Source: SVTX01 sp045585895 (GTDB taxonomy: Bacteria > Bacillota > Clostridia > Oscillospirales > CAG-272). From it: DNA of 22,752 nt. The stretch is taken from assembly GCA_045585895.1 (NCBI GenBank), contig JAZMZI010000098.1, forward strand, positions 1 to 22,752, in the 5' to 3' direction. The position numbers were made by a program, and so were the translations under genes. How positions within the stretch are numbered: the stretch's first letter is position 1; every line of letters begins with the position of its first letter. Under the pieces are notes generated by a model that did not search any database, was not told the origin of the DNA, and saw nothing but the letters and a program-made list of their open reading frames with translations. Below, in pieces: positions 6,324-14,868 of the stretch.

Positions 6324-6373
6324 ACAATGTTTCCTCCAAACACATTGTTCCTAAACACAATTTTTGATATACT
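6324..6373 (+). promoter_or_regulatory. Promoter and candidate AraC operator of the glycosidase operon
   Basis: TTGTTC (6345-6350), 17-bp spacer, TATACT (6368-6373). Overlapping it are tandem related repeats: ACAATGTTTCCTCCAAAC (6324-6341), ACATTGTTCCTAAAC (6342-6356) and a partial ACAATTTTTG (6357-6366). Direct repeats covering the -35 box are the common arrangement for AraC-family activators. The repeats are seen; binding is inferred. Confidence 0.6.
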
Positions 6374-6407
6374 TAAACAAAGAGCACAACTTATCGGGAG
6401 GTATTAT

Positions 6408-7322
6408 ATGCAAAAGGATCTTTTATTCGGTCTTTGCGCCGATGTACATCACTCTAAGGATTTTGACGAAAGATGGAGAGTTGAAAAATTTCTCTCCGAG
6501 GCAAAGGAGAGGCGCGCTGATTTTATAATTCAGCTTGGCGATTTTTGCTCGGTTTCCGACGAGGGGCGCGACATAGCAAGGCTTTTCAATAGCTTTGAAG
6601 GACCCAAATATCACGTTTTGGGTAATCACGAGACCGAGTTCTCCGACAAAAGAGCGGTTCTCGATATGCTCGGCCAAAAAGAAAGCTATTACAGCTTTGA
6701 TATGGTAGATTATCATTTTATCGTCCTCGACACCAATTTTGAAAAGAGAGACGACGGATATTATGACTACAACTGCCGCCGTCACGATTTTTCAAACTGC
6801 TATATTTCGGCGAAGCAACTTGCATGGTTGGAAAATGACCTTGCGGCGACCGACAAGCGTTGCTTTATATTTATGCACGCAACTTGTGAGATAGGTGATT
6901 TTGGCATACTCAACAAGAATGATTTCAGGGGTGTGCTCTGGAAGGCAAACCAGCGTGCGGGATACAACAAGGTAACCGCAGTATTTTCGGGACACGATCA
7001 CACCGACGAGTATCTGTATAAGGGCGGCATACATTATCTTGCGGTCAACAGTATGAGCCACAAATACATCGGCGCGACCTGCACGGAACAAAATTCCCGC
7101 GCTGCCGAATTGAAGGCGAAGCACGGCACCTTAAGACACGCGACCTTCTATAAAGATCCGCTTTATGCCTTTGTTCGTCTCAAGAGTAACGGTCTTATTC
7201 AGATAATCGGCAAGCAAAGCGAATATGTCGAATACAGTCCTCTTGAGGTACATTGGGTGTGCTCGGCATCGCCTCAGATCTCATACAGAGAATTTTGGAT
7301 GAACGGCTATGGCGAACTATGA
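6408..7322 (+). CDS. Calcineurin-like metallophosphoesterase
   Basis: A cytoplasmic two-metal phosphoesterase whose substrate cannot be read from sequence. The 304-aa protein has the family motifs in order: D12-x-H14 (ADVHHS), G44-D45 (QLGDFC), G72-N73-H74-E75 (LGNHE), H157 (FMHATCE) and G195-H196-D197-H198 (SGHDHTD). ATG 6408 follows GGGAGG at good spacing; an in-frame ATG at 6327 lies within the promoter and is rejected. It is the first gene of the operon and overlaps the GH2 reading frame by 14 bp, so the two were probably co-translated. Its place among glycosidases suggests a phosphorylated sugar or glycan phosphodiester as substrate; that is inference. Confidence 0.85.
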   Translation: MQKDLLFGLCADVHHSKDFDERWRVEKFLSEAKERRADFIIQLGDFCSVSDEGRDIARLFNSFEGPKYHVLGNHETEFSDKRAVLDMLGQKESYYSFDMVDYHFIVLDTNFEKRDDGYYDYNCRRHDFSNCYISAKQLAWLENDLAATDKRCFIFMHATCEIGDFGILNKNDFRGVLWKANQRAGYNKVTAVFSGHDHTDEYLYKGGIHYLAVNSMSHKYIGATCTEQNSRAAELKAKHGTLRHATFYKDPLYAFVRLKSNGLIQIIGKQSEYVEYSPLEVHWVCSASPQISYREFWMNGYGEL

Positions 7323-9510
7323 TCTTAATTTAAACGGTAGCTGGCTATTTCACTTGGGGGATTTTTCCCAAAAGCAGAATATGTAGGGCGCTCTGTACCA
7401 TGCGTCAAGCAAGGCGGGAGGAGCGCTGAGGCATCTTAAAGGCTTCAACGACCGCTCTCTTTGGCGAGAAGTAAGTCTTCCCCACGATTGGCTGACGGAG
7501 CTTCCCGTAGATGAAACGGCAGACGCTACGGCGGGCTGCAAGCGGCGCGGAGTGGCGTGGTACAGAAAATTTTTCTCCCTGCCCGATGAAGAAATTGAAT
7601 CCGCGGAGCTTATTTTCGACGGTGTGCTTGGCGAATGTAGGGTCTTTGTTAACGGAGTGTTGGCAAAGCGGAATTTCAGCGGCTACAACCGTTTTTCCTG
7701 CGAGATAGGCGACTATCTTCTGCGCGGTGCCGAAAACGATATAGCGGTTTTCGTTGACGCTCGCCGCCATGAGGGCTGGTGGTACGAGGGCGCGGGAATC
7801 TACCGTCCGGTGAGACTATCTTTGCGCGGACACACTCATATTGTTCGTGAGAATTGCTTCGTCCGAACCGAGGGCAACAGAGTAATTGCAGACATTCGTT
7901 TTGAGGGTAAAGGAATGGTAAAGGCGGGTCTTAAAAGCGGTAGCGGCGAGATCGTAGCGTCTGCGGAATCGGTAGGTGAAGGCGGCGTGTCGTTAAAAAT
8001 ACAGATAGACGAGCCCCTGCTCTGGTCGCCCGAAAAGCCTTATATTTATACTCTTTACATTTCTTTGGAGCAGGACGGTATGGATATCGACCGCGCGGCG
8101 TTTACGGTCGGTTTTCGCGATATAGTCTGGACGGGAGACAGAGGAATGTTGCTTGACGGAAAGCCTTACCGAATCAAGGGTATCTGCGCTCATCAGGATC
8201 ACGCGGGGCTTGGCGCGGCGGTGTTTGAGGATATTGAGGAATACCGCATAACGAGACTCAAAAGCCTCGGCGCTAACGCTTACCGTTGCGCTCATCACGC
8301 TCCGAGCGAATCGTTATTAAATATTTGCGACCGCCTCGGTATGCTCGTTTTAGTGGAAAACCGACATTTTGACCTGTGCGAGGACACGCTCTCGCAGGTT
8401 GACGCGCTGGTTAAGCTTGCCCGAAACCATCCTTGCGTTTTTGCCTATTGCGCCTTTAACGAGGAGCCTTGGCAGAGCGAGAAAAGAGGGAAGCGCATCG
8501 TTGCGGGGCTTCGCGACAGAATAAGAAAGCTTGACGGCACGAGAGCGGTCACGGCGGCGCAAAACGGAGGCGTGCTTTTACGTTGTAACGCCTCCGAGGC
8601 GCTTGACGTAATAGGTATAAATTATAATCTCGACGCTTATGAGGATTGTCACGCTCTTTGCCCCGAAAAGTCTATGATGGGCACAGAAAACAGTCCCACC
8701 TTTGCCACTCGAGGGGTCTATAAGACCGATAGAAGCGCTCAGGTCTTTTGTGACGACGGAAGCGAGTACCCCACCGATTTTTCTCAACCGCTCTGCGAAA
8801 CTATGGCGATTGTTGAAAAATACCCCTTTGTTGCGGGGTGCTTTATCTGGAGCGGATTTGACCACGGAGGAGAGCCAAACCCATTTGAATATCCCAGCGT
8901 ATCGTCTCATTGGGGATTTCTCGACAGCTGCGGTTTTGATAAAAATATTGCCCATCTTTTGCGCGCGTATTATCTTGACGAACCGTTTTTACGCTTTGCA
9001 ACCTTTGCAAACGAGCCTGATGAGGGCTTGAAACGGGTTATCGTATTTACCAACGCCGATTTCTGCGAGCTTTTCGCGGACGGCGCGTCTTTGGGGAAAA
9101 AGGAAGTAAAGAATCGCGCCGCCGAATGGGAGATCGCCGCAAATGAAAAGAATATATACGTCATTGCGGATAAAAACGGTGAAATAATGCGCGAGAATTA
9201 TCCCGTCTGCGGAAACAAGGCAAGACTTTCGGTAATTGACGTAAATCCGAGAAGGGATAATTCGGCGGTGCGAATTTTAAATATTTCGGTCGTTGATGAG
9301 GACGGAATTTTAATTCCGTCTGAAAACGGCGAACTGAAAATTGACGGCAGTATTCTCGGTGTCGGCAACGGCGACCCTAACTCTCATCATAGAGCCAAGG
9401 CAGACAAAATAAATCTTTTAGGCGGCATGGCGCAGATTATCGCGCCCGCAAACGGCGAGATAACCTTGACCTACGAAGGGCTTGACACTCTTGTTATTCG
9501 GGAGGACTAA
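7309..9510 (+). pseudogene. GH2 glycosidase (beta-galactosidase/beta-glucuronidase type) interrupted by in-frame TAG
   Basis: The frame starts at ATG 7309, overlapping the previous gene by 14 bp, and would encode 733 aa. Codon 26 (7384-7386) is TAG. Both sides fit the GH2 family: LNGSWLFHLGDF before it, KAGGA...FNDRSLWREVSLPHDW after it, without frameshift. Domains: N-terminal sugar-binding jelly roll, Ig-like domain, TIM barrel with acid/base at NE (codons 384-385, CAFNEEPW) and nucleophile in GTE (codon 460), then a C-terminal beta domain (GVGNGDPNSHH). From codon 27 the frame is open for over 700 codons. No well-spaced ribosome site precedes the next possible starts (for example GTG 7552, which would cut into the first domain). 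Either a recent nonsense mutation, a base error, or suppression. No signal peptide is seen. Confidence 0.8.
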
Positions 9511-10968
9511 ATGAAGAAAGCTAAAATAACAATAAAAATAAACGAACGTATAGGAGATATTTCCCCTCTTATCTACGGTCACTTTGCCGAGCACATCGGC
9601 GGTGTGATATACGGCGGCGTATGGGTTGGTAAGGATTCTTTGATTCCAAACGTTAACGGATTGCGACTTGATATTGTCAAAAAATTGAAGCGAATATCCC
9701 CCCCTGTCATTCGTTGGCCGGGAGGATGCTTTGCCGAATGCTACGATTGGCGCGACGGAATCGGAGAAAACCGTTCTATTCGTCCCTCTTGGTGGACGAG
9801 AGACGACGGACTTTACGAGAGCAACGAGTTTGGAACTCACGAATTTATGGAGCTTTGCGCTCTCGTGTGCGCAGAGCCATATCTCGCCGTCAACGTCACG
9901 TCCGGGACACCGACGGATGCGAGAAATTGGATAGATTATTGTAATTCACCCGCAGGAAAAACGACTCTTGCAAGGGAGCGAGAAAAAAACGGCTCGAAAG
10001 AGCCGTTTGCCGTAAAATTTATCGGAGTAGGTAACGAAAACTGGGGCGGCGGTGGCACGATGTGCGCCGAGCAGTACGCTTGGGAATACCGCAAATACGC
10101 AACGGTTTTGCGCAATATTGCCCCCGAAGCCAAGCTTATCGCGGGCGGTGCCAATTATCACAGTATAAATTGGGCAAAGACCTTTCTTGAATCTATAAAA
10201 GAGGGCTACGGCACGCCCGTTCAGGTGGACGGTATCTCCTTCCATTACTATTTTACGGGCGGCGACGACGTAGGCTTTGACGAAGACGGCTGGAACGGTC
10301 TTATTTCAAACGCAAAAAAGACCGAGGAGCATCTGAGGGAGCTTATCGACTTGCTTAAAGAATACGGCAAGCTCGGGCAGATCAAGCTGTATATTGATGA
10401 ATGGGGCGCGATGTACGGCAGCGGCGTGGATGCAAAGGAGAAAAATCAGCTTTTCCGTCAACAGGCAACTATGCGCGACGCGGTTGCCGCGGCTATGACG
10501 CTTAATATCTTCAACAACTATTGCAATGCAGTCGAAATGGCGAATATCGCGCAGCTTACGAATTGCCTTTCCTCACTTTTTCTGACGGACGGTGAAAAAT
10601 GTATCGAAACGCCTATATATCACGTCTTTGATATGTTTAAAGGACATCAAGGAGCGAAGGCGCTTGGAAGCGTGTCCGACGACGTGGATATTTCGCTCTC
10701 CGCGTCTTATAAAGACGGAAAGCTTTTGTTGACCGTTGCAAATCTGTCGTATAGCGAGGATAAGGAAATATTGATCGACCTTGGTGAGTCGGGAGATGAA
10801 AATGCGACCTTGACCTTGCTTTCGTCAAGCAATCTCAAGGCGGTAAACGATTTTACCGATCCCGACAGAATAAGGCCAGTAGAAAGTGAAATCGATCTGC
10901 GCGAAAGCATAATCATCCCCAAAGGATCGGTGGCGGCGATCTCTGTGATCTGTAAAGGAGAACTGTGA
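9511..10968 (+). CDS. abfA: GH51 alpha-L-arabinofuranosidase
   Basis: Removes terminal alpha-L-arabinofuranosyl residues from arabinan, arabinoxylan or arabinogalactan fragments. The 485-aa protein has the GH51 layout: a TIM barrel beginning IYGHFAEHIGG, the RWPGGCF strand (68-74), acid/base E176 in GVGNENWG and nucleophile E297 in YIDEWGAMY, followed by a C-terminal beta-sandwich (about 390-485). No signal peptide, so it is cytoplasmic, as usual for GH51 enzymes acting on imported oligosaccharides. The ATG directly follows the GH2 stop codon (TAAATG), with GGGAGG just upstream, so translation is probably coupled. It is the best guide to the operon's substrate. Confidence 0.94.
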   Translation: MKKAKITIKINERIGDISPLIYGHFAEHIGGVIYGGVWVGKDSLIPNVNGLRLDIVKKLKRISPPVIRWPGGCFAECYDWRDGIGENRSIRPSWWTRDDGLYESNEFGTHEFMELCALVCAEPYLAVNVTSGTPTDARNWIDYCNSPAGKTTLAREREKNGSKEPFAVKFIGVGNENWGGGGTMCAEQYAWEYRKYATVLRNIAPEAKLIAGGANYHSINWAKTFLESIKEGYGTPVQVDGISFHYYFTGGDDVGFDEDGWNGLISNAKKTEEHLRELIDLLKEYGKLGQIKLYIDEWGAMYGSGVDAKEKNQLFRQQATMRDAVAAAMTLNIFNNYCNAVEMANIAQLTNCLSSLFLTDGEKCIETPIYHVFDMFKGHQGAKALGSVSDDVDISLSASYKDGKLLLTVANLSYSEDKEILIDLGESGDENATLTLLSSSNLKAVNDFTDPDRIRPVESEIDLRESIIIPKGSVAAISVICKGEL

Positions 10969-10970
10969 TT

Positions 10971-11699
10971 ATGCGGATCATAGCAGACACGCACGTCCAC
11001 ACTATCGCCTCGGAGCACGCCTATTCCACGGTTATGGAAAATCTGATCGAGGCAAAGAAAAAAGGGCTGCGATTCATATGCTTCACCGATCATACGGGAA
11101 AAATGGCAGGTGCGCCTACGGACGCATATTTTGCCTGCCTGCGCGTGGGGTTGCCCGACGAATTTAACGGGGTATATATCATTCGAGGATGCGAGGTCAA
11201 CATTTTGGACGAAACCGGCTCTCTTGACCTGCCTTCTCCCTTGCTCGATCAACTTGAATGGGTGATAGCGTCGGTTCACGGCATTCTGACGAAACCCTTG
11301 ACGGTGGAGCAGAGCACTGAAATGTGGCTGAATATCGCACAAAATCCACACGTTGACGTGATCGGTCATTGCGGAGACGAAAATTACCGCTTTGATTACG
11401 AGCGAGTTGTTCCCGAATTTGCAAAATACGGCAAAATAGTCGAAATAAACGCGGCGTCATACCGTTCACGGCCGTCAAGTGTAAAAAACTGCGTTGAAAT
11501 TGCGAGGCTTTGCGCCAAGTACCGCGTTCCCGTGGTGCTTTCGTCCGACGCTCATTTTGCGGGGAACGTAGGGGGGATATCCGATGCCATCCGAATAGTG
11601 ACCGAGGCAAACGTGCCCGAGGAGCTTATACTCAATGCAGATGAAAAACGCTTTGCATCAAGACTTGAAAAAATGACGGGCAGAGGTTTTGAACTATAA
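10971..11699 (+). CDS. PHP-family phosphoesterase (YcdX-like)
   Basis: A 242-aa PHP-domain metal-dependent hydrolase. Metal ligands expected for the family are visible: H8 and H10 (DTHVHT), H16, D40-H41 (FTDHTG), E75 (GCEVN), H103 (SVHG), H133 (IGHCG), and D193 and H195 (SSDAH). Stand-alone proteins of this size remove phosphate from small phosphoesters, but the substrate here is unknown. AAAGGAG (10954-10960) could serve GTG 10965 (4-nt spacing, overlapping the GH51 stop) or ATG 10971 (10-nt spacing). I chose the ATG because the protein then begins MRIIADTHVH like its relatives. It is the last gene before the terminator at 11705. It is the second phosphoesterase in an operon of two glycosidases. 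Confidence 0.83.
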   Translation: MRIIADTHVHTIASEHAYSTVMENLIEAKKKGLRFICFTDHTGKMAGAPTDAYFACLRVGLPDEFNGVYIIRGCEVNILDETGSLDLPSPLLDQLEWVIASVHGILTKPLTVEQSTEMWLNIAQNPHVDVIGHCGDENYRFDYERVVPEFAKYGKIVEINAASYRSRPSSVKNCVEIARLCAKYRVPVVLSSDAHFAGNVGGISDAIRIVTEANVPEELILNADEKRFASRLEKMTGRGFEL

Positions 11700-11704
11700 A
11701 AAAT

Positions 11705-11738
11705 CAGACAGTATGTTGTTGCATACTGTCTGCTTTTT
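11705..11738. terminator. Bidirectional terminator between PHP gene and ppa
   Basis: CAGACAGTATG (11705-11715), loop TTGTTG, CATACTGTCTG (11722-11732): a perfect 11-bp stem. CTTTTT follows on the plus strand and TTTTTT on the minus strand. It separates convergent genes. Confidence 0.93.
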
Positions 11739-11755
11739 GTTTATCGGCTTATTTA

Positions 11756-12295
11756 TCAATTCAATTCGCCATTCATCAGCTTTTTGTAGTCCTCGATGGC
11801 TCTGCGGACTATTTCCTCGGCTTCGGCTCGGTCGAAAAGCTCTTTTACTGCGGTCTGTTTGTTTTCAAGCTGCTTATAGACCGTGAAAAAGTGTCTGATT
11901 TCATCGAAAATATGAGGAGGAAGCTCGTGAATCGATTTAACACCCTGGTGCGTGGGGTCGGAGAAGGGGAGAGCGATTATTTTGTCGTCCTGCTTGCCGC
12001 CGTCTATCATTCGGATTGCACCGATGGGGTATACCTGAACGAGGGTCATGGGAACGATAGGCTCGGAGCAGAGAACGAGAACGTCAAGAGGGTCTCCGTC
12101 GTCTGCGTAGGTGCGGGGAATGAAGCCGTAGTTTGCGGGATAGTGGGTCGCGGTGTAGAGCACGCGGTCGAGGCGGAGCATTCCCGTCTCCTTGTCAAGC
12201 TCGTACTTGCACTTACTGCCCTTGGATATTTCAATGACCGCAGAAAAATCGTTGGCCTTTATATCTTTTTCGGGAAAATCGTGCCAAATGTTCAT
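11756..12295 (-). CDS. ppa: Inorganic pyrophosphatase (family I)
   Basis: Hydrolyses pyrophosphate to phosphate in the cytoplasm, pulling biosynthetic reactions forward. The 179-aa length is typical of bacterial family I enzymes. The signature DGDPLDVLV (D66, D68, D71) binds the catalytic metals, and the conserved KYELDKETG and HYPANYGFIP segments are present. ATG 12295 is preferred to the ATG 12 bases upstream, because GGAG lies 6 bases before it. The gene points the same way as obgE but is 0.55 kb downstream, across a repeat-rich gap, so it probably has its own promoter, which I could not identify. Confidence 0.94.
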   Translation of the reverse strand: MNIWHDFPEKDIKANDFSAVIEISKGSKCKYELDKETGMLRLDRVLYTATHYPANYGFIPRTYADDGDPLDVLVLCSEPIVPMTLVQVYPIGAIRMIDGGKQDDKIIALPFSDPTHQGVKSIHELPPHIFDEIRHFFTVYKQLENKQTAVKELFDRAEAEEIVRRAIEDYKKLMNGELN

Positions 12296-12560
12296 ATTAA
12301 TCTCCATTCAAATTTTGATTTATTGGTTTGTTTTTGTGTTCATTTCTTGCCCGCGTCGGCAATGAAAACTGCCTACGCTACGCTTCGGCTCGCAAATGCC
12401 GGGCATTTGCTCTCACCAAAGAAACGCCGCACGGGTGTGGAGGGGTCTTGCGAACAAAAGTGCAGACGAGCCGCGCTTTTATTCGCCGCGACATCCTCCT
12501 CCCCCGTGACCCCCAACCTCCTGCTGTTGGTAAGTTAGAGAATAATTTGCTAAATTCAAA

Positions 12561-12657
12561 TTATCTTAAATCAAAGAGGCTTTCCCTTTGGGAAAGGTCG
12601 GCAAAGCCGACGAAACGAGGGCTTATTTCAACTTAGTTGAATTTTGTTTTAAGATAA
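12561..12657. repeat. MITE/REP-like element with terminal inverted repeat
   Basis: TTATCTTAAA (12561-12570) and TTTAAGATAA (12648-12657) form a perfect 10-bp inverted repeat enclosing two perfect hairpins, CTTTCCC-TTT-GGGAAAG and GTCGGC-AAA-GCCGAC. No coding capacity. A second copy would be needed to prove mobility. Confidence 0.45.
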
Positions 12658-12704
12658 ACGATTTGGCTGGGTTTAACACCCTTAAGGGGTGAAACGATCG
12701 TGAG

Positions 12705-12740
12705 GGATTTTTTTAGCGAGCGAAGCGAAGTGAAAAATCC
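12705..12740. repeat. Hairpin repeat GGATTTTT...AAAAATCC
   Basis: An 8-bp inverted repeat around a core of GCGA/GAAGC steps (12715-12731). Together with CACCC-TTAAG-GGGTG at 12677-12691 it forms the second palindromic cluster downstream of obgE. The A/T arms could also help end transcription from obgE on the minus strand. Confidence 0.4.
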
Positions 12741-12841
12741 TACTTCACTACTAGAGCGCCCAAAAAAATTGAAAGTTTTTGCGGAGCTTTTTTTCAAAAA
12801 GCGACTCGCCGAAGGCACGCGCCTCCCCGATAAATTGCAAT

Positions 12842-14122
12842 TTATTTCACGTAATCAAACTCAAAGTCGTAGATCGAAACGGTATCGCCGTCGTGGCAGC
12901 CCTTGGCTTCAAGAGCCTTGAATACGCCGCTCTTGTCAAGCACTCTCTGGAAGAAGTTGAGCGACTCGTAGTTGCTGAAGTTGATCTGACCCATAAGGTT
13001 GTAGAGCCATTCGCCCTCGACGATATACTTGCCGTCCTCGTATGTGATGATCGTTTCCTTGCCGCCCTCGACGTATTTTTCGCTTTCGTCGTAGTCGGCT
13101 TCATAAACGGTGATGGGGGGGAGGTCTTTAAGTCTCTTCGCCACCATATCCACCATTTCTTCGAGATTCTCGCCTGTGTACGCCGAAATATACATCATTT
13201 CCCAGCCGTTTTCCTTAACGAATTCCTCGAATTTATCAACGTCGACGACCTCGCGGTCGAGGAAATCGACTTTGTTTGCAATTATGATCTGAGGACGCTT
13301 TGCAAGCTCGGGGCTGTAGCGTTCAAGCTCGCGGTTGATGGTAATTATATCGTCAACGGGGTCTCTGCCTTCAAATGCCGAAATGTCAACGACGTGCAGG
13401 AGAAGTCTGCAACGGTCAACGTGACGGAGAAATGCGTGGCCAAGACCAGCGCCCTCTGCCGCGCCCTCGATAAGTCCCGGGATGTCAGCCGCCACGAAGC
13501 CGCTCTCTCCGCCCGTGGATACGACTCCGAGGTTGGGGGAAAGGGTTGTAAAGTGGTAGTCTGCGATCTTGGGCTTTGCGGAGGAGATAACCGAGAGGAT
13601 AGAAGATTTGCCAACGCTGGGCATACCGATAAGTCCGACGTCAGCCAGCATTTTAAGCTCAAGAAGGACCTCTCTTTTCTCTCCCTTCGTGCCGTTTTTG
13701 GCGAACATAGGAGTCTGACGGGTGGGAGTTGCAAAATGCTTGTTGCCCCAACCGCCGCGGCCGCCCTTACAGCAGAGAAAGTCTGCGCCGTCGTTTTCCG
13801 ACATATCGTGGATTATTTTGCCGCTTTCGGGGTCTTTGATAAGCGTTCCGGGGGGAACCATAACGTAGATATCGTCAGCGGTCTTACCGTGGAACTTGGA
13901 ACCCGAACCGTCGCCGCCGTTGCCGGCTACGAATTTTCTCTTGTAACGGAAAGCAAGCAGGGTATTGGAGCCGGGATCGACGCGGAAGATTATATTTCCG
14001 CCGTTTCCTCCGTCACCGCCGTCGGGGCCTCCCGCCGCTACGTATTTTTCTCTGTGAAAGGCAATGGCGCCGTTACCGCCGTTGCCCGCTTTTACGAAAA
14101 TTTTAATGTTATCTATAAACAT
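12842..14122 (-). CDS. obgE: GTPase ObgE/CgtA with OCT domain
   Basis: Essential ribosome-associated GTPase acting in late 50S assembly and stress signalling. The 426 aa comprise the glycine-rich Obg fold (1-158, repeated GGDGGNGG-type turns), the G domain with P-loop GMPSVGKSS (166-174), DIPGLIEGA (213-221) and NKVD (283-286), and the Firmicutes-type C-terminal OCT domain (about 345-426, ending in SIYDFEFDYVK). ATG 14122 is chosen because AGGAG lies 8 bases upstream; a GTG at 14131 would overlap that site. It is 27 bp downstream of the membrane-protein gene and probably in one operon with it and der. Confidence 0.95.
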   Translation of the reverse strand: MFIDNIKIFVKAGNGGNGAIAFHREKYVAAGGPDGGDGGNGGNIIFRVDPGSNTLLAFRYKRKFVAGNGGDGSGSKFHGKTADDIYVMVPPGTLIKDPESGKIIHDMSENDGADFLCCKGGRGGWGNKHFATPTRQTPMFAKNGTKGEKREVLLELKMLADVGLIGMPSVGKSSILSVISSAKPKIADYHFTTLSPNLGVVSTGGESGFVAADIPGLIEGAAEGAGLGHAFLRHVDRCRLLLHVVDISAFEGRDPVDDIITINRELERYSPELAKRPQIIIANKVDFLDREVVDVDKFEEFVKENGWEMMYISAYTGENLEEMVDMVAKRLKDLPPITVYEADYDESEKYVEGGKETIITYEDGKYIVEGEWLYNLMGQINFSNYESLNFFQRVLDKSGVFKALEAKGCHDGDTVSIYDFEFDYVK

Positions 14123-14149
14123 TGATATCACTCCTTTCGGGATTGGGTA

Positions 14150-14854
14150 TCAACCGAATTTTTTGATGTTTTTTACTGTAAATTCCAGCATTTTTCCTTC
14201 CATATATTCTTTTTGGGAGGAAAGAAAGCTTACGAATTCTTCGGCGTTTTCTTTGCCCTCGGAGAAATCGAGAATAAAGGATTTCAGCTTGAGCGCAAGC
14301 TCGTGATCTCCGTTATAAGCGAGATAGCCGTAAAATGTGTCGGCACATTCAAGCCCGAAGGAAAGGAAGGTCTTGGGATCGGCTCCCGTTGACTCACCCA
14401 TCTGGCAGAGGATCTCGTAGCAGAAAAGGGTCTTAAAATGCTCGGGGATTCTCATTCTTTCATCGAACAGATCGCCGATATAGAGCTTTCCGCGGCGCTT
14501 GAAGGAACTCATAAAGAGAGCGATCCTCTCGCGCACAAGAGACACCGTCAGTTCCGAGAGGGCAATGTCTTTTCGCCCCTTTTTGTCGTAGAGAAAGAAG
14601 TTGTGCTTGGGGAACTCGTTTTTAGCTCCTACGGACGCAACTATCATAAGGAATATGCCCGCAGCACCCACGAGACCCGACAAGGCTATGCCGACAAGCT
14701 TAAAGATCTCGTCCTCTATCTTTGCGATAGAGAAGCATACTCCGATCACCGCCGCGCCTATGAGGATAGCTCCGAAATTGGAGAGTCTCCTTGCCATCGT
14801 CTCAATGGCTTCCTTCGGGATGTCGTTTAAATTGTTATTGTTGTTAATATCCAA
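14150..14854 (-). CDS. Unknown membrane protein with two transmembrane helices
   Basis: I do not recognise this 234-aa family. After a short polar N-terminus rich in Asn there are two hydrophobic segments (about 27-45 and 51-75) separated by a short acidic loop (IEDE), then a soluble, charged, probably helical domain (80-234) with paired Arg/Lys and a conserved-looking Cys-containing stretch (LFCYEILCQMGE). The start is a TTG with GAGG 8 bases before it; the next ATG is at 14797. It begins 15 bp after the der stop and ends 27 bp before obgE, between two ribosome-assembly GTPases, so it is almost certainly co-transcribed with them. A link to ribosome assembly at the membrane would be speculation. 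Confidence 0.75.
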   Translation of the reverse strand: MDINNNNNLNDIPKEAIETMARRLSNFGAILIGAAVIGVCFSIAKIEDEIFKLVGIALSGLVGAAGIFLMIVASVGAKNEFPKHNFFLYDKKGRKDIALSELTVSLVRERIALFMSSFKRRGKLYIGDLFDERMRIPEHFKTLFCYEILCQMGESTGADPKTFLSFGLECADTFYGYLAYNGDHELALKLKSFILDFSEGKENAEEFVSFLSSQKEYMEGKMLEFTVKNIKKFG

Positions 14855-14868
14855 GATATATACCTCGA

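Larger units (their letters stand above)
12308..12841. other. Repeat-rich intergenic region between obgE and ppa
   Basis: No gene is supportable here. It contains several palindromes: GCAAATGCC-C-GGCATTTGC near 12390-12412; TTTCCCTTTGGGAAA and GTCGGCAAAGCCGAC (12581-12611) enclosed by an inverted repeat (12561-12657); CACCC/GGGTG (12677-12691); a GGATTTTT...AAAAATCC hairpin (12705-12740); and a perfect 16-bp palindrome ATAAATTGCAATTTAT at 12830-12845 over the obgE stop. The pattern is typical of dispersed REP/MITE-like intergenic repeats. Long plus-strand ORFs crossing it are antisense shadows. Confidence 0.6.

Noticed and set aside
7552..9510. GH2 as an intact gene starting at GTG 7552
   Set aside because: No spaced ribosome site is present, and the start would remove about 80 residues of the conserved N-terminal domain, whose sequence is still readable upstream in the same frame.
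12779..14125. 448-aa plus-strand open frame antisense to obgE
   Set aside because: The minus strand carries the full ObgE with all GTPase motifs; this frame is a shadow with no family features.
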